Assembly (NCBI GenBank): GCA_003762615.1
Contig: RIAZ01000022.1
Span: 26,862 to 90,861, forward strand
Origin: Muribaculaceae bacterium Isolate-037 (Harlan)
GTDB lineage: Bacteria > Bacteroidota > Bacteroidia > Bacteroidales > Muribaculaceae
DNA length: 64,000 nt
Reading direction: 5' to 3'
The notes beneath the pieces are model-generated. The model saw nothing but the letters and a program-made list of their open reading frames with translations, was not told the DNA's origin and did no database searches. The translations under genes were made by a program, and so were the position numbers. Below, in pieces: positions 25,774 to 34,349 of the stretch. The first letter of the stretch is position 1. Every line of letters begins with the position of its first letter.

Positions 25774-28700
25774 TCAGAACTGTGCCACGATTCCTATGGT
25801 AAACGTTATCGGACGCGGATATACATTACTGTCGATACCGCTACCTACTTCCGGATCAAGACCTTTATATTTGGTTATCACAAACGGATTCTGCACTGCG
25901 CCATAAAGTCGCAGACGAAGAAGGTCGTTGAACAGACCTGGCCACGTATAGCCTACCGATATATTGTCGCAACGCAGGAAGCTGGCATTGCGCACGAAAT
26001 AATCGCTCGAACGTACTGCCGTGTCGCGGGTCATATTCCAGAGATAGACGTTGTCAAGAAGATTGCTGAGAGGTGCGGCGGAGGTGGAGGAGATGAAGGC
26101 ATTGTTCATCTCATTGGCATTATAAAGCCAGTTGCCGATGCTTGCACGCAACACGATGCCGAAGTCCCAGTTCTTATAGTTGAACGTATTCTGCCAGTTG
26201 ATGGTGACAGCCGGATCCTTGCTGTGGTAGAGATATTTGTCGGCATCGGTGATCTCACCGTCGCCGTTACGGTCTACATAGACGCCCTCCATCGGTGTGC
26301 CGTCGGCATTATATACCTGCTCATACACCCAATAACTGTAGGCGGGGAAACCCTCCTGATGCTTCATGACGTTGACACCGTTGCCGATACCGCCTGTAGA
26401 TGTGTCGGCTCCGTCGGCAAGACGCGTCACCTTATTCTTGTTCCATGCCACGTTGACACTGCTCGTCCATTGGAAATCATTCGTGACCACAGGGCGTGTC
26501 ATAAGATTGAATTCTATACCATAGTTCTCAAGGTCGCCGAGATTAAGGTTGCCCATGTTGGAAAGATTGGAGCCTGCCGGGAAGTTGGCGTAGGTCAGAA
26601 GGTCTTTCGTCTTACGCAGATACCAGTCGATGCTACCGGTGATACGGTTGTTGAGGAATCCGAAATCAAGACCCACATTGTATGTGGTGGTTGTCTCCCA
26701 TTTAAGATCGGCGTTATACCATCCCGGAGTGACTATGAACTGGTCATTGCCTCCGACCGGATAACGGGAATTGAGATCATTAGATACGTTGTAGGCAGGG
26801 ATATAGGGGAAATACACGCCGAGATCCTGCTGACCGGTCTGACCATAGTCAAGACGGAGCTTCAAGTCGCTCATGACGCCGCGCACGCTTTCCATAAACG
26901 GCTCTTCTATCGCACGCCATGCAAGCGCGACTGCCGGGAAGACACCCCAACGGTGCTCCTTGGAGAAGCGGGAGGTGGCATCACCTCGAAGGGTGAACGT
27001 GACGAGATAACGGTCCTTGAACCCATAGTTGACACGTCCGAAGAACGACACAAGCTGATAAGGAGTGCTCCCATACCATACCGGGCTACGCATATAGCCG
27101 TCGAACGATTGACCCGGGGCATTCACCCATGAGAAATTATGCTGCTTGTCGCGGAATTTCTGCCATGAATAACCGGCTGTCACGTCAAGTGATGAGCTGA
27201 TTGCCTCGAAATCCTTATTGTAATTCAGGAAGAAATCAAGAAGGAGATTGTATCTCTCCTGGTTCTCTTTCCCCTTGGATGCATAGCCGTCATACACAGG
27301 ACTGTCGCTGCCTGCAACGTAATGACCATCCTTCCAGGCTGCCGGGGAGAAGGGATAATTGTAGTTCCAACATTCACCGTGATTATATTCGTAGCCGAGA
27401 TTAAGGTTGGCTTTCAGTTCGGGAAGGAACGGGAGAGTATAGTCAAACTGGATATTGCCGACCGATTGATACACCTTTGACGTGGATGAATAGTCATTGA
27501 TGAGCGACACCGGGTTAAGTGCCATCAGCGTGTTGGGGCGCCCTTCGGGAGTATTCATGTCGGCAAGTGTGCCGTTCTCCATATATGTCAGATAATTATT
27601 ATAATGGTTGCCGCCGGGCATGTAGACCGGTAATGTCGGGTTGAAGCTGACCGCCCCGCCCAGACCATCGCCATTATAGCGGTTGGAGATATAGGCTCCC
27701 TTGATATTGGCATTGATTTTAAGGTTATTGTCGAAGAACGACGGATTAAGGTTTATACCTACCGTGGCACGATCCATCTTCGAGGTGCGGATGACACCGT
27801 TATTGTTGGTGTAGCCTACGGCGACACGGTATGGCAGCCAGCCGAGAGTGCCACCTACGCTTAAGTTGTAATCGCTTGACACCGACGTGCGGAGCACCTC
27901 TTTCTGCCAATCGGTATTATAGTTCACGCCATTGATGCCGAGAGCCTGTGCCTGCGATGAATCCGCACCATAATAGTTGGTGACGAAATCTGCGAATCGG
28001 TCGCCGATCATCATGTCCATGTAGTTGCGGGGCGTGTTGATATACATGTTGGCAGCGAAGTTCACCTGCGGACGTCCGCTCTTACCCTTCTTTGTAGTGA
28101 TGATTATGACGCCGTTAGATGCACGGCTACCGTAGATTGCAGTGGCTGACGCACTCTTAAGGATGGTCATCGACTCCACATTCTCCGGAGAGACAAGGCT
28201 CAACGGGTTGGACGAGCCTTTCACACTGCCGCGCTCCATCGGGACACCATCTATGACGATAAGCGGCTCATTTGATGCAGCCAGTGATGCTCCGCCTCGG
28301 ATAAGGATTGACGCATCTCCCTGAGGACTACCGCCGTTGGTGGTCACCACCACGCCCGGAGATGCACCCACGAGAAGATCCTGTGCGGAAGTCGCAAGAC
28401 CTGCCTCTATCTCGCTCGGCTTGACAACGGATACCGAGCCTGTGGCATCCGTCTTCTTGACGGTGCCATAGCCGATCACGACTGTCTCCGCAAGCATAGT
28501 GGCATTCTCCTTCATGGTGATTTTAAGCTCGGTCTTACCGTCGACCGGCACCTCCAACGGGTCATAACCCACATAGCTCACGACGAGAGTCGCTTTCGGC
28601 TCAACACTAAGCGTGAAGTTGCCGTCGATGTCTGTCGCCGTACCATTCGTTGTGCCCTTCTCCATTATGGTGGCACCGATCAAGGGTTCGCCTGTCTCAT

Positions 28701-28815
28701 CGTCCACGTAGCCATGTACGGTGATTTTCTGCGCGAAGCCCGGAAATGCAAGGCCAATCAGTAAGCATATAGCCATAAGCCATTTCCTGTCAAGATGAAT
28801 ACATGTGTTCTTCAT
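25774..28815 (-). CDS. susC: SusC family TonB-dependent outer membrane transporter (cassette 2)
   Basis: 1013 residues with the same order as cassette 1: signal peptide ending GFAQ, regulatory-like N-domain (ITVHGYVDDETGEPLIGATI), AETVVIGYGTVKKTDATGSV, plug with LIVIDGVPME and ATAIYGSRASNGVIIITTKKGK, and barrel ending in F. The N-terminal 200 residues are nearly the same as in the other SusC, while the barrel loops differ, as expected for a duplicated importer that has diverged in substrate contacts. First gene of cassette 2; about 300 bp of non-coding sequence lies upstream. Confidence 0.96.
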   Translation of the reverse strand: MKNTCIHLDRKWLMAICLLIGLAFPGFAQKITVHGYVDDETGEPLIGATIMEKGTTNGTATDIDGNFTLSVEPKATLVVSYVGYDPLEVPVDGKTELKITMKENATMLAETVVIGYGTVKKTDATGSVSVVKPSEIEAGLATSAQDLLVGASPGVVVTTNGGSPQGDASILIRGGASLAASNEPLIVIDGVPMERGSVKGSSNPLSLVSPENVESMTILKSASATAIYGSRASNGVIIITTKKGKSGRPQVNFAANMYINTPRNYMDMMIGDRFADFVTNYYGADSSQAQALGINGVNYNTDWQKEVLRTSVSSDYNLSVGGTLGWLPYRVAVGYTNNNGVIRTSKMDRATVGINLNPSFFDNNLKINANIKGAYISNRYNGDGLGGAVSFNPTLPVYMPGGNHYNNYLTYMENGTLADMNTPEGRPNTLMALNPVSLINDYSSTSKVYQSVGNIQFDYTLPFLPELKANLNLGYEYNHGECWNYNYPFSPAAWKDGHYVAGSDSPVYDGYASKGKENQERYNLLLDFFLNYNKDFEAISSSLDVTAGYSWQKFRDKQHNFSWVNAPGQSFDGYMRSPVWYGSTPYQLVSFFGRVNYGFKDRYLVTFTLRGDATSRFSKEHRWGVFPAVALAWRAIEEPFMESVRGVMSDLKLRLDYGQTGQQDLGVYFPYIPAYNVSNDLNSRYPVGGNDQFIVTPGWYNADLKWETTTTYNVGLDFGFLNNRITGSIDWYLRKTKDLLTYANFPAGSNLSNMGNLNLGDLENYGIEFNLMTRPVVTNDFQWTSSVNVAWNKNKVTRLADGADTSTGGIGNGVNVMKHQEGFPAYSYWVYEQVYNADGTPMEGVYVDRNGDGEITDADKYLYHSKDPAVTINWQNTFNYKNWDFGIVLRASIGNWLYNANEMNNAFISSTSAAPLSNLLDNVYLWNMTRDTAVRSSDYFVRNASFLRCDNISVGYTWPGLFNDLLRLRLYGAVQNPFVITKYKGLDPEVGSGIDSNVYPRPITFTIGIVAQF

Positions 28816-28966
28816 GCAAGAGTAAAATTAAGGGATTATTAATATGGGTTTCAGTCTTAACGACTGATTCTTGACATACAAAGAATCTTATCGGTATATG
28901 CGGTCTACATGATAGCTGCGGAAGACATATAGGACTTCTAAAAATTAACAATATTAACATTCTAAA

Positions 28967-28979
28967 TTAACATTGTTAA
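28967..28979. promoter_or_regulatory. Palindrome TTAACATTGTTAA upstream of susC (cassette 2)
   Basis: Same TTAAC-NNN-GTTAA dyad as near cassette 1, about 150 bp before the susC start. I see no convincing TAnnTTTG promoter in 28816-29070; the stretch is AT-rich and otherwise empty. Confidence 0.35.
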
Positions 28980-29064
28980 TTATTAAATTTTGTTATTCAG
29001 ATTCGTATTAGCAACCAATCTGCGCTCTGATTTGTTCAACCCATTCCCCTTTTTAACAATTCAA

Positions 29065-29098
29065 CCCCGACTTATTCGTGTCGGGGCTGAATATACAA
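29065..29098 (-). terminator. Hairpin after the ABC permease gene
   Basis: CCCCGAC and GTCGGGG arms with flanking CA/TG pairs form a stem about 20 bp past the permease stop. Only a short T stretch follows, so strength is uncertain. Confidence 0.5.
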
Positions 29099-29116
29099 AA
29101 TGCCTGATATAGAGTT

Positions 29117-30304
29117 TCAACGCCATGACGACCGCACCTTCCGGCGCACCGCAATCACGTTAAAAATCATAATGACAACAGTGAGTGCCACTGCCGTAAG
29201 CACGCCGCTCCACCAGTCGCCGCAATCCGCGCCAAGACCCTCGAGCGGAGCTACATAACTGGCGCGCAAGAGAAATATACCGCCGATTGCAATCATGCAG
29301 GAGATCAACGAGGAGACCACTACTATCCTTTCGTATGGCCTACCCACATCACGGAGCGGGAAACCGAGCATCAGCAGCGAATGGAGCTTATCGCGGTTTT
29401 TCTCCATGAGCAACGACATGGAGAGCATCAATATGAAGAAGGACAGCAACGTGATGACACTGCCGACTCCCACCACAATTCCTGAAACCACCTTCAGCAG
29501 ATATGAGGCTGACGAACCGCTCTTGTCGCCCGCCACTTCAAGGTCATGGCTCTCCAGATAATCCTTTATCGCTACATCTCCGGGGCTGCTGACGTCGATT
29601 ATCAGACGGGAGGGACGGGTGCTCTTACGACTATCGCCAAGCACTCTGTTGCTCCACCGCATGAACGTGTCGGGCACGAGGATGGTATTCAGCCGGTTGG
29701 AGAAACCGACCACCCTGCCCGTCATTCGTTGCTGCCGCATACCGTCGTCCGACGTGAGGGTCAGCGTCAACGGTATGCCCGACATTATGTTTTCCGACAT
29801 CTGGGGCAGACCTGCCGACGTGGCGAATCCGAAATTATAGAGCGTCAGGTAATCCTTGGATATGATTATGGGCACCTCCCTGTCTCCCTCCCGGAATTGC
29901 CAGCCGCTACCCTTAACATCGACAAACTCATCAGGTATCGACTCAAAGAAGAGCATGGTCGACATCCCTCGTCCACCCTGCTCAACCGATGCCTGCACCT
30001 TATAATCTGTCGACAGGAACTCGCCGACCGACCTCACCCAAGGCTGCTTCTCTATATCAGCTATCTCAGCCGTGGTGAAATCGGAATCAGAATCCTGCCA
30101 CAGGTTTGCCGACGTGACACGCTTGTTGACCACGAGATAATCCGTCTTTATAAAGCTGTCATCAGCCGACCAAAGCGTCCGTGCATCCTCATAAAACTGC
30201 ACCCCACCTGCCACTATCCATAATCCGATGACGTTGGAAAGCACGAATCCGGCGATACGAGCCACCGACATATTCTTACGTAATAATCGATCAATAAGTC
30301 TCAT
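29117..30304 (-). CDS. FtsX/MacB-like ABC transporter permease
   Basis: 395 residues with one N-terminal TM helix (about 18-36), a long extracytoplasmic domain (about 40-265) and three C-terminal TM helices (about 270-295, 325-350, 360-385). This is the FtsX/MacB permease topology with one TM before and three after the large domain. It lies 25 bp after the ATPase gene at 30330-30986 and presumably pairs with it. MacB-type systems move lipoproteins, peptides or transmit force rather than importing solutes. The substrate is unknown; the linked DUF4836 lipoprotein is a candidate partner. Confidence 0.8.
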   Translation of the reverse strand: MRLIDRLLRKNMSVARIAGFVLSNVIGLWIVAGGVQFYEDARTLWSADDSFIKTDYLVVNKRVTSANLWQDSDSDFTTAEIADIEKQPWVRSVGEFLSTDYKVQASVEQGGRGMSTMLFFESIPDEFVDVKGSGWQFREGDREVPIIISKDYLTLYNFGFATSAGLPQMSENIMSGIPLTLTLTSDDGMRQQRMTGRVVGFSNRLNTILVPDTFMRWSNRVLGDSRKSTRPSRLIIDVSSPGDVAIKDYLESHDLEVAGDKSGSSASYLLKVVSGIVVGVGSVITLLSFFILMLSMSLLMEKNRDKLHSLLMLGFPLRDVGRPYERIVVVSSLISCMIAIGGIFLLRASYVAPLEGLGADCGDWWSGVLTAVALTVVIMIFNVIAVRRKVRSSWR

Positions 30305-30329
30305 AGTTAAAATTACAATTTCATTAAAA

Positions 30330-30986
30330 TTATAATTTCAGTCTCTCCGGCTCGGCAAGCAGAAGCGGATTCCCCACCGAAGTCGATATTATTCCGGCAC
30401 CCTGCCGCTGCGCCTCCGCCATGATGATTTCTGCCGCCTTCCTATTATTCTCCTCATCGAGATGGCTCACAGGCTCATCAAGCAGGATAAAGTCGAAGGG
30501 CTGGCATATCGCCCGGATTATGCCGACGCGCTGCTGCTGACCAATCGACATACACCCCACAGGATAATTCCGGCGCGAGTCGATCCCAAGCTCATGAAGC
30601 CACTCCTCTATCCTCTCACGACGGACGCCTCCGGTCAGGGTGCTCTTCAGCTCTATGTTCTGGAGTGCCGTCAGCTCCGGAAACAACGACAGCTCCTGTG
30701 GAAGATATGCAATATGCTCCCTGCGGAGAGATTGCCACTCGGATATGCCGAATCCGCGCACGTCCTTGCCGTTGAACCTAAGCTCACCCTCATAGTCATC
30801 ACGCAAACCATATATATATGCACACATCGAGGATTTACCTCCGCCGCTGGCTGCCTCCACAAGATAACGGTCGCCTCTCCGGAATACCACCTTGCCACGC
30901 CATACATCGGAAGCGGGGATGCTTTCCGAGACAAACACCCTCGGAAGCATCCCCTCTAATTCAATCGTATCAAGCCGCGTCATCAT
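30330..30986 (-). CDS. ABC transporter ATP-binding protein with atypical motifs
   Basis: 218 residues, a single nucleotide-binding domain: Walker A ASGGGKSS (about 43-50), Q-loop YLPQELSLF, signature MSIGQQQRVGI in place of the usual LSGGQ, Walker B FILLDEPVSHLD and a Ser/Thr switch region (ISTSVGN) where most ABC proteins have His. ATP hydrolysis is plausible but the switch His is missing. Its ATG overlaps the TGA of the upstream DUF4836 gene (ATGA at 30983-30986), implying translational coupling, and the permease follows. Confidence 0.85.
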   Translation of the reverse strand: MMTRLDTIELEGMLPRVFVSESIPASDVWRGKVVFRRGDRYLVEAASGGGKSSMCAYIYGLRDDYEGELRFNGKDVRGFGISEWQSLRREHIAYLPQELSLFPELTALQNIELKSTLTGGVRRERIEEWLHELGIDSRRNYPVGCMSIGQQQRVGIIRAICQPFDFILLDEPVSHLDEENNRKAAEIIMAEAQRQGAGIISTSVGNPLLLAEPERLKL

Positions 30987-32353
30987 TTCGCATCCTGCTC
31001 TATCAGAGACAGCAACATATTCTTCGAATCATCTACGCTCTCAAGTGTGATGTCGCATTTCAATCCCTTGCCGGAGGGAACAAGCCTGAACGCCATGGTC
31101 TTGAGCACTGAACCCGCGCCGACCTCTGCATTCTGCATATTCATCACCACTCCGAAGATCGAACCCTTAAGCATATCCGCAGCCTTCGCCACGTCGAGCG
31201 GACCCGATACAGTCCCTTTCGTCACTCTCACCAATTTACCGTCTTTCTTGGTCTCTCCAAAGCCCGAAAGCATCGACATGAAATCGCGCGATGCCTCTCC
31301 GTCGGTGGTCACAACGCCACAGAGCGACGATTCCGGATTCTTAAGATCGCCACACGCCACGGCGACAGTGCCGTCTATCGGCTTCAGCGCATCTATAAAC
31401 GAGCCGAACATATTTCCGCCTAACGATGAGCCGATCTTCTCTATCTTCTTGGTGAAATCCTTGGTGATGGTCATTGCTGCCACAAACTGCGCGTTCGCTC
31501 CGACGCTCTTCACCGTGGTGAGGTCTATCTTCGACGACGGGAGGAGATATTTGGCTGGCTCTCCATCAAGATTCATGACCGTAAGCGAGCCGCCGCACTT
31601 ACCCTTATCAAAATCAAGATTGAACGATATGGCAGACGCATTCTCAAAAAGCATTCCGGCAACAAGATTCATTGTGGAAAAATCCCCTATAGGAAGACCC
31701 TGCTTCGCTATCGCCTTTATATCACCCCAACCCACTATGTCGGAGGTCATGGTGGCTATATTGTGTGAGAAACCGTTCTGCATGAAGCTCTGGTTGTCAC
31801 CGAGTGTGGCATAATTGGCGACTGCCTTGGCATCTATCGTATTGTTTGACGACACGCATATCCACACCTGCGCATCCTTTATCGCTATATTGCCACAGGT
31901 GCGGACACCGTTCTCCGCATCCTCCAGGTTCATTCCGGTCTGGTCGACGATAAACGACTCAAACTTTCCGGTGTCGGCTATACCTGCCGTCAGATAGCTG
32001 TTGTAGGCATCTGTGAAATAGATCGCAGCCGTAGGGTCGATACCGCTCTCTCCGTCGAGAAAGAGTTTCAGTGCGCGGCGCGCTGAATCCTTCACGTCCT
32101 TCTGACGGTCGATCCACGCCGATACCTCCTGACCGGGAGTGATGTCGCTCCCATCTACCTTGCAGCCCGACTTCTCAAGGACAGACTTGACGTTGACTCC
32201 TACAACCAATCCGGCTGACGAAGGCACCGTCGATAACAGGTCGCCGGCATCTGCCGACTCCTTATTACATGAATTAAACACCGGCAACATCATCGCCAGC
32301 ATGCAGACCATCACCACGCGGGAGGTCAGTGTCGCAAAAATTCCTCTTTTCAT
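30983..32353 (-). CDS. DUF4836 family lipoprotein
   Basis: The 456-residue product has a lipoprotein signal (MLPVFNSCNKES, Cys at about 27) and the DUF4836 layout. An N-terminal half begins LLSTVPSSAGLVVGVNVKSVLEKSGCKV, and a C-terminal half contains repeated D-F-x-K-G-K-C-G-G-S-L-type strands. The family is periplasmic or outer-membrane attached and of unknown function. Start taken at 32353; the frame upstream runs through the promoter region. First gene of the DUF4836-ATPase-permease operon, with a 4-bp overlap to the ATPase. Confidence 0.85.
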   Translation of the reverse strand: MKRGIFATLTSRVVMVCMLAMMLPVFNSCNKESADAGDLLSTVPSSAGLVVGVNVKSVLEKSGCKVDGSDITPGQEVSAWIDRQKDVKDSARRALKLFLDGESGIDPTAAIYFTDAYNSYLTAGIADTGKFESFIVDQTGMNLEDAENGVRTCGNIAIKDAQVWICVSSNNTIDAKAVANYATLGDNQSFMQNGFSHNIATMTSDIVGWGDIKAIAKQGLPIGDFSTMNLVAGMLFENASAISFNLDFDKGKCGGSLTVMNLDGEPAKYLLPSSKIDLTTVKSVGANAQFVAAMTITKDFTKKIEKIGSSLGGNMFGSFIDALKPIDGTVAVACGDLKNPESSLCGVVTTDGEASRDFMSMLSGFGETKKDGKLVRVTKGTVSGPLDVAKAADMLKGSIFGVVMNMQNAEVGAGSVLKTMAFRLVPSGKGLKCDITLESVDDSKNMLLSLIEQDAK

Positions 32354-32502
32354 ATATTTTTTATTATATTTTTTCAAATTGTAAAGACATTGTAAAGGGA
32401 ATCGCCTATTTTTCACACTCCTTATCATAAAAAAGGGTCTTATCACAATTCCCACAATATCTTTTTAACAAATTAAACAACGTCTGACGGATAATAGAAT
32501 GG

Positions 32503-32535
32503 CAAATATACGGAAAAATTTTTATCTTTCATCAA
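32503..32535 (-). promoter_or_regulatory. Promoter of the DUF4836 operon
   Basis: Minus-strand TATATTTG at 32503-32510 with TTG at 32533-32535 (22-bp spacer). The leader would be about 145 nt. Confidence 0.6.
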
Positions 32536-32543
32536 TTATTTTC

Positions 32544-32574
32544 TTTGTTGCTTCAATTTTAATATGTAACTTCG
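32544..32574 (+). promoter_or_regulatory. Promoter of the aspartate aminotransferase gene
   Basis: TTTG at 32544-32547, 19-bp spacer, TAACTTCG at 32567-32574 (one mismatch to TAnnTTTG). Divergent to the DUF4836 promoter. Confidence 0.6.
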
Positions 32575-32643
32575 CGAAAATTACAGATGCCAGGGTGGTG
32601 GTCAACTATCCCAATCATCACAGTATTAATCAATAACTAAAGA

Positions 32644-33837
32644 ATGATGCAGATTTCTCAACGTATCCAAGCTTTGGCTCCATCAGCCACACTCGCCATG
32701 TCGCAGAAAAGCGCAGAACTAAAGGCTGCAGGTGTGGACGTTATCAACATGTCGGTCGGTGAGCCGGATTTCGACACTCCCGACTTCATCAAGGAGGCGG
32801 CTAAAAAAGCCATTGACGATAATTTTTCCCGCTATACTCCCGTGCCGGGCTATCTCTCGCTAAGGAAGGCTATTGCAGGGAAACTTCTGCGTGAAAATAA
32901 AATTGAGTTCGCTCCCGAACAGATAGTGGTCGGAAACGGTGCGAAGCAGGAGCTTTGCAACGTGCTGCTCGCCTGCATCAATCCGGGCGACGAGGTGATT
33001 ATACCCGTGCCGGCGTGGGTAAGCTATGTGGAGATGGTGAAACTTGCCGAGGGCGTAACCGTGCAGGTGTATGCCGGTGTGGAAAGCGATTTCAAGATCA
33101 CTCCCGAACAGCTTGAGAAGGCTATCACTCCCAAGACAAGGATGATTATGCTCAACTCCCCTTCTAACCCTACCGGCAGCATCTACAGCTACGAGGAACT
33201 GAAGGGTCTCGCCGAGGTGCTTGCCAAATATCCCGACGTGATCATTCTCGCCGACGAGATATATGAGCACATCAACTTCACCGGCGAGGTGCACAGCATC
33301 TCCGAGTTTGAGTCTGTGCGCGCCAGGGTCGTGATTGTCAACGGTGTGTCGAAGGCATACGCCATGACAGGCTGGCGTATCGGCTACATGGCTGGTCCGC
33401 TCCCGATTGCGAAGGCTGTCACCAAACTTCAGGGACAGTACACCTCCGGCGCGTCATCCATCGCGCAGAAAGCTGCCGAGGCTGCCTACAATGGTTCGCT
33501 CGAATGTGTTGAGACCATGCGCAAGGCATTTGAACGCCGCCGCGACCTCATCGTGAAACTTGCGAAAGAGATTCCGGGATGGATTACCAACGTGCCGCAG
33601 GGTGCCTTCTACCTCTTCCCTGAAGTGTCATCATTCATCGGCAAGAAATACGGCGACCGTGAGATCAAATGCAGCGGTGACTATGTGATGTACCTTCTCG
33701 AAGAGGCACACGTGGCATGTGTCGATGGTGAGGCATTCTGTGCTCCGGGCTACATGCGCCTGAGCTACGCAACATCCGACGACAACATCCGCGAGGCTAT
33801 GCGCAGAATAAAAGAGGCGTCAGCAAAATTAGTCTAA
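32644..33837 (+). CDS. aspC: Pyridoxal-phosphate aspartate aminotransferase (class I)
   Basis: 397 residues of a fold-type I aminotransferase. SVGEPDFDTPDFIKEAA (substrate arm), the NGAKQ PLP-phosphate loop, NSPSNPTGS, ADEIYEH (Asp for the pyridine N), GVSKAYAMTGWRIGY with the Schiff-base Lys (about 236), and the C-terminal MRLSYATSDDNI with the substrate Arg are all present. This is the Ibeta (prokaryotic AspAT) pattern, so L-aspartate plus 2-oxoglutarate to oxaloacetate and glutamate is the likely reaction; prephenate activity is possible. Two Met codons begin the frame; either could be the start. Monocistronic, followed by tRNA-Tyr. Confidence 0.92.
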   Translation: MMQISQRIQALAPSATLAMSQKSAELKAAGVDVINMSVGEPDFDTPDFIKEAAKKAIDDNFSRYTPVPGYLSLRKAIAGKLLRENKIEFAPEQIVVGNGAKQELCNVLLACINPGDEVIIPVPAWVSYVEMVKLAEGVTVQVYAGVESDFKITPEQLEKAITPKTRMIMLNSPSNPTGSIYSYEELKGLAEVLAKYPDVIILADEIYEHINFTGEVHSISEFESVRARVVIVNGVSKAYAMTGWRIGYMAGPLPIAKAVTKLQGQYTSGASSIAQKAAEAAYNGSLECVETMRKAFERRRDLIVKLAKEIPGWITNVPQGAFYLFPEVSSFIGKKYGDREIKCSGDYVMYLLEEAHVACVDGEAFCAPGYMRLSYATSDDNIREAMRRIKEASAKLV

Positions 33838-33882
33838 GAATCAACAACTTGGAATAATTGAAAATTTTATTTCAAAAAAATA

Positions 33883-33914
33883 TTTGCACGGTTAAAAAAT
33901 TATTTATAACTTTG
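33883..33914 (+). promoter_or_regulatory. Promoter of tRNA-Tyr
   Basis: TTTG at 33883-33886, 20-bp spacer, TAACTTTG at 33907-33914. Confidence 0.8.
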
Positions 33915-33956
33915 CAACGCAAATCAGCGGAACGGCTTCCGCTCCGCTGATAAGCT

Positions 33957-34041
33957 GGGCGAATACCAGAGTGGCCAAATGGGGCAGACTGTAAATCTGC
34001 TGGCTTATGCCTTCGGTGGTTCGAATCCATCTTCGCCCACT
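33957..34041 (+). tRNA. tRNA-Tyr (anticodon GTA)
   Basis: GGGCGAA pairs with TTCGCCC in the acceptor arm. The anticodon stem GCAGA/TCTGC holds CTGTAAA, giving GTA. A class II variable arm and the T-loop GGTTCGAATCC are present. No CCA is encoded. Own promoter and terminator. Confidence 0.96.
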
Positions 34042-34077
34042 TACGACATCAATTCAATTATTGCACATAACGACTTA

Positions 34078-34111
34078 CAAAGGCGCATCCGTGAGGATTC
34101 GCCTTTTTTTA
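34078..34111 (+). terminator. Intrinsic terminator after tRNA-Tyr
   Basis: AAAGGCGCATCC and GGATTCGCCTTT form a stem with a GTGA loop, followed by seven T. Confidence 0.85.
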
Positions 34112-34113
34112 CA

Positions 34114-34232
34114 TCATGCACATCATGCCGTAACATCATGCGCACAATGCCGCGACATCCTGGATCCATTAGGCTGTCCCAGTAGTCCCAGCCGTCTTAG
34201 TAGTCATAGTAGTCCCAGCTATCCCGTGGTTA
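34114..34232. repeat. Short dispersed repeats: ACATCATGC units and TAGTCCCAG/TAGTCTTAG units
   Basis: 34114-34160 carries three ACATCATGC-like units. 34170-34232 carries degenerate TAGTCCCAG, CGTCTTAG and TAGTCATAG units that resemble the repeats between the sus cassettes, but without an inverted arm. No gene is present. Confidence 0.6.
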
Positions 34233-34254
34233 ATCGTATAAATCCGATTTACTG

Positions 34255-34342
34255 CACCACAAAGAGCGCGGAGAACACAAAGTAATAATAAAAACTCCGT
34301 GTCCTCCGCGTTCTTTTCAGTTATTTAAAACACTCTGTGGTG
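34255..34342 (-). terminator. Long imperfect hairpin after pfkA
   Basis: Outer arms CACCACA (34255-34261) and TGTGGTG (34336-34342), and an inner pairing of AAAGAGCGCGGAGAACAC with GTGTCCTCCGCGTTCTTT through a few wobbles. It sits 8 bp past the pfkA stop. Confidence 0.6.
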
Positions 34343-34349
34343 GCTTCGA

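Noticed and set aside
26224..27132. 302-codon plus-strand frame opposite susC
   Set aside because: Shadow of the SusC barrel coding region; no recognisable domain.
31047..31814. 255-codon plus-strand frame opposite DUF4836
   Set aside because: Antisense to a lipoprotein gene with clear family features.
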